Origin: Arion vulgaris | Lineage: Eukaryota; Mollusca; Gastropoda; Stylommatophora; Arionidae | Length of the DNA: 64,000 bases | NCBI GenBank assembly: GCA_020796225.1 | Contig: CM036754.1 | Coordinates: forward strand, 40,833,779-40,897,778 | Direction: 5' to 3' | In this document: one piece after another, positions 48,695 through 64,000 of the stretch | How the letters are laid out: each line of letters starts with the position of its first letter | How positions within the stretch are numbered: position 1 is the stretch's first letter | The notes under the pieces: generated by a model | Told to the model about the DNA's origin: nothing | Databases searched by the model: none | What the model saw: only the letters and a program-made list of their open reading frames with translations | Made by a program: the position numbers and the translations under genes

Positions 48695-49190
48695 TCAGTT
48701 TGGAATATCTTCATTGCACTCCGGACATGTCCCAGAGGTGCTCCGATCTCCTTTACAATATCTCCAACAGTGTGCAGCAACTGGCCGTACCAGTTCGATT
48801 TTGATTGATGAGCCTACTCATATACCTGTTCTGTTTTTTTCTGGCCACTCCAATCTTCAATCCCAGCTCCTGCAATCTAGTAGTTGATATGAATTGGTTT
48901 AAATGAAAATCCTCTTTGCAGCCACACTCTATGAGGGCGTTCAGAATGTCAGCTATATCCAATTGGCTGACCCCCTGATACTGTGGCAGAGCCAGCCAGC
49001 CTGTCTGCTCTTTTATTGTCAACGACACCCATGTGCCCCGGAACAAAGATGATTGTAATTCTGCAAAACGTTGATGCTTGTAGTGATTCAGTCCATTGCC
49101 TGTGTACCAAACTAGCCTCCACCTTTCGAATTATACTCAATGAATCCCTCAGAATGCACGCATGAGTGTAATTTTGTGATTCCAATCAGA
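48695..49190 (-). mobile_element. RNase H-type LINE C-terminus
   Basis: The minus strand reads [48 protein letters not shown] and [16 protein letters not shown], split by frameshifts. Confidence 0.88.
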
Positions 49191-49384
49191 GTAGTGCCTT
49201 AGCCATCTTAATCTCATTGTTATGAGCAGAAACAGTCAGTTAATTGTTATAAGCAGCAAGTCAGTTAATCGTTATATGCAGAAGCCAAAATTTGATTTAT
49301 CTGTCCGAAGTTCTGTGACGTCAGTTCAATAACCAGTAACTTCAACCAGCAAGCCACAGGAACCATCAGTATGCATATCCTTCT

Positions 49385-50185
49385 TCCTTGTTGTCACATT
49401 GCTACTAGGTTGTTGCCCAGTGTCATGGTTTTCTGTTTTTGTCTTACACTGTTCTGGTGGCTTGGGTGATATTTTTGCTCCTTGATGGGATTCTGCTACG
49501 CTATCTAACCATCTTTTTCGTGGTCCTCCTCTCGCCTTCTTTTCTGATGTTTTGTTGTAGAAGACTGCATACTGTGGAGTTTGGATGCATTCTTATGTTA
49601 AGTGGCCAAACCACTTTATTCTTTGTTTCTCAATGTAATTCAAGCAAGGTTCTGTGCCAACTTTCTTTCTTATGTCGATATTCTTAACAGTTATTAGCAT
49701 CAGTACAATTGTATAGTAAAACAACTCATGATAGGTATGAAAATACAACAGATGATCAACAGCATTTTCATACCTAATTTGTGTTACCAGAGATAAACAT
49801 GGATAATAAGCAAAGCACAGTCGCAAAAAATAACTACATGTGAAATGCGCTGCCTGCGAGTAGTTTTTAACAACATCAGCATAAGAAAGAAAGTTGGCAA
49901 CGAACCTTGCTTGAATTACATTTAGAAACAAAGAATGAAGTGGTTTGGCCACTTAATAAGAGTGTAACCAAACTCCACAGTACACAGTCTTCTACAACAG
50001 AACACCAGGAAAGAATGTGAGAGGAAGACCATGAAAAAGATGGTTAGATGGCATAGCAAAATCCTGTCAAAGAGCAAAACTAACCATCACTCAAGCCACT
50101 AGAACAGCGCAAGACAAAAACAGAAAACTATTACATTGAGCAACAACCCAGTAGCAGTGTTGCAACAAAAGAGGAAGAAAGACAA
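49385..50185. mobile_element. Inverted pair of RTE-like LINE tails
   Basis: Left arm about 49385-49690 (minus) and right arm about 49855-50185 (plus) carry the same LINE end (RIKWFGHL, 'acagaacaccaggaaagaat') in opposite directions around a 160-bp spacer. Confidence 0.85.
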
Positions 50186-50425
50186 GTCAACAGTGAGAAT
50201 CACTTACATTTGTATATAGAAGATCAACTACTGAATGTATAAGTGGTGCCTAGAAAATCAATAACTCGTTTACTGTGGTTGATGGCTAAGTCCTCAACTC
50301 ATTTAATGTGGTTGATGACTAAGTCATGTACATGCCACAATTTTCATTTTTTTCAATTAAGTAAATGTTTGTGTTTAAATTACATCAATTCATAAATAAA
50401 GATATGAAAAAATACATAGATTGTT

Positions 50426-50754
50426 TTAACTCTTTCCACGCTTTAAGACGCACACTGCGCCACGGCGGAAGTCCGTTGGACATTTTAAGCTGCACACTGC
50501 ACCATAGAGTTGCTTCCCTTTAAGAAGTCTTTCTAGTTTTACTTCTACTATTTTACTTATAGTACTTTTTAACCTTGTTATTCTATTGCGTTGTCCAGTT
50601 TTCTTCAATTTAGTATATAATAATATATATATATATATATATGTTTATTTATTGACAAGTAGTTGGGATCGTAATTTTAAAAATAAATTTTTTTTTCTTC
50701 CCTTGAATTAACTGCTTAAAAATTAAGGAAATAAATGAGCATGGAAAGAGTTAA
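50426..50754 (+). mobile_element. TTAA-flanked MITE, copy 1
   Basis: TTAA | CTCTTTCCACGC ... GCATGGAAAGAG | TTAA. About 320 bp with no ORF, containing 'cacactgcgccacggcggaa' and an internal TA microsatellite. The TTAA sites and short ends point to a piggyBac-type parent. Confidence 0.88.
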
Positions 50755-50984
50755 AAAAAAGAAAATTTCATGGTAACATATTTGTTAAGGCAGTTAGTGA
50801 AGTTTGCGTTTCCAAACAGTAAATCAGGAAAAAAACTAATCCATGTTCCAAAGTATTAATGATATATTGGTGTGAGAAACAGGTTTTCTAATTTTGTTTC
50901 TTTTCTTTGTTAAATTTATTTATGTTAGCATTAAGTCATTTAAAAATTAGAATTTACAGAACACAAACAGTCTGTTTTAGCAGG

Positions 50985-51130
50985 AATAACTATTCCACGC
51001 CAATTGCTGCACACTGCGCCACAGTGTATTCCGTGAATTCCATTCGCCGTACACTGCGCCATTCATGTTGTTTCATTTATACAAGACTTTCTAGTTTTAC
51101 TTCTAATATTTTACTTCTACTACTTTTTAA

Positions 51131-51164
<34 letters not shown>

Positions 51165-51265
51165 TATTTATTGACGGGTAGTTTTTTTTTTTTTTAAATT
51201 GCTTTTTTGCCTCCCTTGAATTAACTGTGTACAGCTGAGGAAATAACTGCGTACGGAAAGAGTTA
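50985..51265 (+). mobile_element. TTAA-type MITE, older copy
   Basis: Same order of blocks as copy 1 ('tgcacactgcgccacagtg', 'gtttatttattgacgggtag', 'acggaaagagtta') but diverged at both ends. Confidence 0.8.
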
Positions 51266-51299
51266 CATTAATTTTTTACTGATACATCAACTAGATGTG

Positions 51300-51535
51300 A
51301 GAACTCTGATCTTCATCAAGTAGCATGTCCCTTGCAGAACGTCACTTTCATCACAGACCACCTCAAAAAACTCTTGTCTCTTGCAATTTTTCCCGCATCC
51401 TCCAGCGTCCTTTTCAATGTTTCTTTGATGTCCTGCTGCCACCTTCATCCTTCTCATCCCCTATCTTGTACTCCAAGAATCATGTCTTTCATTACCATTT
51501 TCTTTCCAAACTACTGTGACGTTTAAAGTAGCCAA
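51300..51535 (-). mobile_element. LINE 3' tail fragment
   Basis: 'gatcttcatcaagtagcatg' and 'ttgatgtcctgctgccacct', related to 54225-54490. Just 3' of HAAO. Confidence 0.65.
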
Positions 51536-51698
51536 AATAATTCGTCTTCTTCTTCAACTTAGATTAACACTTTGAGAAACTAGTAAAATAAAATAAATTT
51601 CTGTAACTCTTGTCTAATTAATCTCAAAGGTAGACAATCACAATGTTATTATGTGACATAACTCTAAGGCCTTCTGTAAGTCAGATCTTGACACAGTT

Positions 51699-58928
<7,230 letters not shown>

Positions 58929-58984
58929 CTGAAAATATATTTATCGTGAGTCAAAGTTCAACAGATTGTAAACATTCACATCAG

Positions 58985-59250
58985 GAATCCTTTCTCATAC
59001 CTTGAGGTATATTAGGTAATACAGTGTTAGGCCTGTATTTGTTATTGATCATCGGTACACGATGGATAATGTGGTCAACATCAAGCTGGCCGCCTTTACT
59101 TCCCATTGCTTTTTCTGGCACCAAATTAAAGCTGGATCGACCTCAGAGCCGTTATGGTCGGGAAAAATGTTCCATACCCCTGTGGAATTGAACCTGGACC
59201 AAAAGCCTAAGAAGTGAGATAACTAACAACTACCGCGGCTCTAAAACATT
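58985..59250 (+). mobile_element. SINE family D
   Basis: 'cctttctcataccttgaggt', 'acttcccattgctttttctg', 'gtggaattgaacctggacc'. Confidence 0.85.
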
Positions 59251-59689
59251 TACATACATTTTCTAATTTTCTTTAATGATTCAGCTATATTTGAACTTTC
59301 ACTGTTTTGTCCAATATCATGAAGACATATCTCTGAAGAAGTTGGGTTTCTATGGATTTTCTACCCACCCCAGACGGGAACTAGAATTGGACTGCTCCAG
59401 CACTTGGGGATCCTGCTCACAAGTCCATTATCTTGTGATGGTGAGCCTAGCATACTCCAATGATACAGTGGGCTAGGATGGTGAAAACATATGTTCTTAG
59501 CAGGGTCCCCTAGGCCAGACATGTCACTGAAGAGGGGCCAGACTAAATATGGCATCCTGGTCCTAAAGATTGGGGGTTTGGCTTGGGACTAACAACTCCA
59601 CCCCGCAAAAAATCTTAAAGTTACAGAAACAGCAATCAAGACAATGAAACAAGAACTGCTTGCACAGTGTCAATAAGAGAATATTCTTC
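59251..59689. other. No gene seen
   Basis: Contains two overlapping 64-66 codon frames on opposite strands without recognisable content, and no HAAO exon that I can identify. Confidence 0.5.
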
Positions 59690-59895
59690 TTCAAATGCTC
59701 CATATCGACCACTTGTTAAACCACTCTTTGTGATTTGTATGCGCCTACAAGTAGACCAGAACATCCGATTTCTGCTTTTTATTTACTAGGGTAGCTTCCC
59801 TAGATCCCTACCTCAGTCGCCTCTAACGACATTCCTTGTAGGTCGCAGTGGTAGTATTCTTTGCTTCCCTTGTAGGCCCGCACCACAAGGACGAT
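59690..59895 (+). mobile_element. SINE family C
   Basis: 'cttcaaatgctccatatcga' to 'aggcccgcaccacaagg'; lacks part of the centre. Confidence 0.85.
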
Positions 59896-59904
59896 AATAG
59901 AATA

Positions 59905-60010
59905 TGAGTCATCATCAAGGTGCGTATCCTTTATAGGACGTTGCTCTTTTGCAGCGCATCAGTCTGTCTCTAACCAATTCACCCACTTTGTCGATGGTCA
60001 TATTCATCTC
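59905..60010 (-). mobile_element. LINE 3' tail fragment
   Basis: 'atcatcaaggtgcgtatcct' start as at 7900 and 40650; truncated. Confidence 0.7.
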
Positions 60011-60379
60011 TTTCCCAGTTCGCAGAATTGGTCTGACTGGCCTGGGGGACACGCCATCAGATCTTTTGAGTTTTAGTTAATTTCATGTTCTGCATCAAGT
60101 TCTTAGCAGCATACAATCAGTAGTTTGCCATTGCTTTCTGATTGGTTCTGGCCACTTAAACACAATAATCTCTGGTGTGCCCTGAGACCAATACCAGGCT
60201 GTTCCAACTGCCGCTTTTGAAGCCGTTGTTGACATTGTCAATCTGTCGCTTTTTCTGCTGGCAGCCTTGTGTACAGAAGAAGGGAGACTTCCTTCGGGTT
60301 TTGCTCTACGTAGTTTCGCCGTCTAGTCGAAGCCGTTTCCCGGGAGTGGCGCTGCAGAATATGAGTACCATCATCCAAA

Positions 60380-60530
60380 GGTGACAGATCAAACATGTGA
60401 TATGCATGGAGATTGTCACAAAACTACACTTAGAGGACATAAGAGGGTAAACAAAAATGGGGAGGACCTAAAATGACCTGGAGAAAAATAGTAGAACAAG
60501 AACTAAAAGAAATTAATCACAGCCGGAAAG
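60380..60530 (+). mobile_element. LINE 3' tail that runs into the satellite
   Basis: Reads GGPKMTWRKIVEQELKEINH and then SRKAIPRSD, a LINE C-terminus whose last codons are the start of the 60-bp satellite unit. Confidence 0.7.
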
Positions 60531-63427
60531 CAATACCCAGGTCTGACGCTGATAGCACAGAGTTGACTAAGAAATGATACTTGAAGAAAGCAATACCCAG
60601 GTCTGACACTGATAGCACATAGTTGACTAAGAAATGATACTTGAAGAAAGCAATACCCAGGTCTGACACTGATAGCACATAGTTGACTAAGAAATGATAC
60701 TTGAAGAAAGCAATACCCAGGTCTGACACTGATAGCACAGAGTTGACTAAGAAATTATACTTGAAGAAAGCAATACCCAGGTCTGACACTGATAGCACAT
60801 AGTTGACTAAGAAATGATACTTCAAGAAAGCAATACCCAGGTCTGACACTGATAGCACAGAGTTGACTAAGAAATGATACTTGAAGAAAGCAATACCCAG
60901 GTCTGACACTGATAGCACATAGTTGACTAAGAAATGATACTTGAAGAAAGCAATACCCAGGTCTGACGCTGATAGCACATAGTTGACTAAGAAATGATAC
61001 TTGAAGAAAGCAATACCCAGGTCTGACGCTGATAGCACAGAGTTGACTAAGAAATGATACTTGAAGAAAGCAATACCCAGGTCTGATGCTGATAGCACAT
61101 AGTTGACTAAGAAATGATACTTGAAGAAAGCAATACCCAGGTCTGACACTGATAGCACAGAGTTGACTAAGAAATGATACTTGAAGAAAGCAATACCCAG
61201 GTCTGACGCTGATAGCACAGAGTTGACTAAGAAATGATACTTGAAGAAAGCAATACCCAGGTCTGACACTGATAGCACAGAGTTGACTAAGAAATTATAC
61301 TTGAAGAAAGCAATACCCAGGTCTGACGCTGATAGCACATAGTTGACTAAGAAATGATACTTGAAGAAAGCAATACCCAGGTCTGACACTGATAGCACAG
61401 AGTTGACTAAGAAATGATACTTGAAGAAAGCAATACCCAGGTCTGACACTGATAGCACAGAGTTGACTAAGAAATGATACTTGAAGAAAGCAATACCCAG
61501 GTCTGACGCTGATAGCACATAGTTGACTAAGAAATGATACTTGAAGAAAGCAATACCCAGGTCTGACGCTGATAGCACATAGTTGACTAAGAAATGATAC
61601 TTGAAGAAAGCAATACCCAGGTCTGACACTGATAGCACATAGTTGACTAAGAAATGATACTTGAAAAGCAATACCAGGTCTGACACATAGCACAGAGTTG
61701 ACTAGAAATGATATTGAAGAAAGCAATACCAGGTCTGACACTGATAGCACAGAGTTGACTAAATGATATGAAAGCAATACCCAGGTCTGACACTGATAGC
61801 ACAAGTTGACTAAGAAATGATACTTGAAGAAAGCAATACCCAGGTCTGACACTGATAGCACAGAGTTGACTAAGAAATGATACTTGAAGAAAGCAATACC
61901 CAGGTCTGACACTGATAGCACAGAGTTGACTAAGAAATGATACTTGAAGAAAGCAATACCCAGGTCTGACACTGATAGCACAAGTTGACTAGAAATGATA
62001 CTGAAAGATCAGTTGACTGATAGCAGGTTGACTAAATGATATGAAAGCAATACCCAGGTCTGACGCTGATAGCACAGAGTTGACTAAGAAATGATACTTG
62101 AAGAAAGCAATACCCAGGTCTGACACTGATAGCACAGAGTTGACTAAGAAATTATACTTGAAGAAAGCAATACCCAGGTCTGACGCTGATAGCACATAGT
62201 TGACTAAGAAATGATACTTGAAGAAAGCAATACCCAGGTCTGACACTGATAGCACAGAGTTGACTAAGAAATGATACTTGAAGAAAGCAATACCCAGGTC
62301 TGACACTGATAGCACATAGTTGACTAAGAAATGATACTTGAAGAAAGCAATACCCAGGTCTGACACTGATAGCACAGAGTTGACTAAGAAATGATACTTG
62401 AAGAAAGCAATACCCAGGTCTGACACTGATAGCACAGAGTTGACTAAGAAATGATACTTGAAGAAAGCAATACCCAGGTCTGACACTGATAGCACAGAGT
62501 TGACTAAGAAATGATACTTGAAGAAAGCAATACCCAGGTCTGACGTGATAGCACATGAGTTGACTAAGAAATGATACTTGAAGAAAGCAATACCCAGGTC
62601 TGACGCTGATAGCACAGAGTTGACTAAGAAATGATACTTGAAGAAAGCAAATACCCAGGTCTGACGCTGATAGCACATAGTTGACTAAGAAATGATACTT
62701 GAAGAAAGCAATACCCAGGTCTGACACTGATAGCACAGAGTTGACTAAGAAATGATACTTGAAGAAAGCAATACCCAGGTCTGACACTGATAGCACAGAG
62801 TTGACTAAGAAATGATACTTGAAGAAAGCAATACCCAGGTCTGACACTGATAGCACAGAGTTGACTAAGAAATGATACTTGAAGAAAGCAATACCCAGGT
62901 CTGACACTGATAGCACATAGTTGACTAAGAAATGATACTTGAAGAAAGCAATACCCAGGTCTGACACTGATAGCACAGAGTTGACTAAGAAATGATACTT
63001 GAAGAAAGCAATACCCAGGTCTGACCTGAAGCACATAGTTGACTAAGAAATGATACTTGAAGAAAGCAATACCCAGGTCTGACACTGATAGCACAGAGTT
63101 GACTAAGAAATGATACTTGAAGAAAGCAATACCCAGGTCTGACGCTGATAGCACATAGTTGACTAAGAAATGATACTTGAAGAAAGCAATACCCAGGTCT
63201 GACACTGATAGCACATAGTTGACTAAGAAATGATACTTGAAGAAAGCAATACCCAGGTCTGACACTGATAGCACATAGTTGACTAAGAAATGATACTTGA
63301 AGAAAGCAATACCCAGGTCTGACACTGATAGCACATAGTTGACTAAGAAATGATACTTGAAGAAAGCAATACCCAGGTCTGACACTGATAGCACATAGTT
63401 GACTAAGAAATGATACTTGAAGAAAGG
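60528..63427. repeat. 60-bp satellite, about 48 copies
   Basis: Unit 'agaaagcaatacccaggtct' + 'gacactgatagcacatagtt' + 'gactaagaaatgatacttga'. Copies are nearly identical, with recurring alternatives: GACACT/GACGCT, CACATAG/CACAGAG, AAATGAT/AAATTAT. 61665-62050 is disturbed by many small deletions. As 60 is a multiple of 3, several long minus-strand frames (up to 389 codons, Phe-Phe-Lys-Tyr-His repeats) arise; they are not genes. Confidence 0.97.
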
Positions 63428-63790
63428 GTTGAGAGCAATTAGAAGACAAGTAAATAAGTGGGATAGAGGTGGAGAAATATTCTGATACATTAGCACAAGA
63501 GTTAGATGATGTTAGAAATCTGCTACAGTCAACAATCAATGTAGAGATGACACTTGACCTGCCTTTATCTGGACAAGAGATATAGCATGTTTGTATAACC
63601 TAATCAGTTTTCAGTCATTAGTTGAACTTTTGACCTTTTCCCTTGTTACTTTGTCCAGTATAAAGTAATGGTAATTTGAATATGTTACAAATAAAGAGCT
63701 ATGCCAGCAGAAATATTGTTTCTGACAGAGTGACTTAAGTCAGGGAAGAAAAGTCAAACTAAATGTGATCTCCTGGTCCTTCAGATATGG
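63428..63790. other. No gene recognised
   Basis: A plus-strand frame reads SDTLAQELDDVRNLLQSTIN and ends LSGQEI before a stop at about 63586, preceded by a stop-free basic stretch in another frame. It may be more of the LINE interrupted by the satellite; not identified. Confidence 0.4.
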
Positions 63791-64000
63791 AGTTTTTGTG
63801 ATGGGCTAATTATCATCATCACCAACTAGCTTGTCCTGAGCAGAACTTTGCCACTCTAACAGTCCTTCGAAATATCTCTCTCTCTCTCTCTTAGGCTAGA
63901 TGTCCTGCTTCTGCAGTCATCATGCTCAAATCATAAGTTACATCCTGAATCCATCTTCTCCTGGGTCTCCTCCTTCCATCATTGTCTTCTTCAACCCTTT
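63790..64000 (-). mobile_element. LINE 3' tail fragment
   Basis: 'agcttgtcctgagcagaact', 'aacagtccttcgaaatatct' and a CT repeat; minus-strand relative of 38555-38990, cut by the window end. Confidence 0.75.

Noticed and set aside
60517..63539. Long minus-strand frames (184 to 389 codons) with Phe-Phe-Lys-Tyr-His repeats
   Set aside because: They are translations of the 60-bp satellite, open in several overlapping frames because the unit is a multiple of three and lacks stops.
63435..63586. Plus-strand frame SDTLAQELDDVRNLL as part of a host gene
   Set aside because: No splice borders, no family recognised, and it directly follows a LINE-derived satellite.

Overview
This is a window of a repeat-rich animal nuclear genome. 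Genes are split into many short exons by kilobase introns with GT-AG (once GC-AG) borders, and most of the remaining sequence is decayed non-LTR retrotransposons, tRNA-derived SINEs, DNA transposons and tandem arrays. The RNase H-bearing and RTE-like LINE tails and the TA/TG microsatellites resemble what I know from molluscan genomes, so a mollusc or other lophotrochozoan is my best guess. No species-level marker is visible.

Two host genes can be read, both on the minus strand. MOCS3 (UBA4-type E1 plus rhodanese) spans 44825 to 21425 in twelve exons and would encode about 481 residues. Every exon joins in frame except exon 7 (33444-33550), which lacks two bases against the conserved reading and so carries a frameshift just before the catalytic cysteine. 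HAAO (3-hydroxyanthranilate 3,4-dioxygenase) is represented by its last five exons, 58928 to 51699; its 5' half must lie beyond 64000 or was not found. The two genes run in the same direction about 6.9 kb apart and have no obvious functional link.

Layout: 1-10.3 kb, fragments of RTE-like and RNase H LINEs, one with an 18-bp minisatellite grown inside it. 10.4-11.55 kb, a 12-bp T-rich array. 11.8-15.3 kb, a complete but inactivated P-element/THAP9-like transposon with a LINE fragment nested in it. 16.6-21.4 kb, LINE tails, an unidentified GC-rich 1.17-kb retroposon and SINEs. 21.4-44.8 kb, MOCS3 with introns full of SINEs, LINE tails, a 34-bp array, an 87-bp array and two inverted-repeat elements. 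44.8-51.7 kb, intergenic repeats. 51.7-60.4 kb, the 3' half of HAAO with a cluster of TTAA-flanked MITEs nearby. 60.5-63.4 kb, a 60-bp satellite of about 48 copies that starts inside a LINE tail.

I group SINE-like repeats into lettered families for cross-reference. A: 'tggctaagtggtta' head. B: 'taatggccgcatggctagtg' head. C: about 250 bp, ending in a CTT/GAA tail. D: about 260 bp, read from its 3' side. E: 'cccagcgtgttcgtagcgcg' head. F: 'acccaagagtacctggttca' B-box region. K: 'agaggtacttgtaatttaga' core. L: about 190 bp. These letters are mine, not database names. I found no bacterial, viral or CRISPR-type system; the unusual material here is transposon biology and gene structure.
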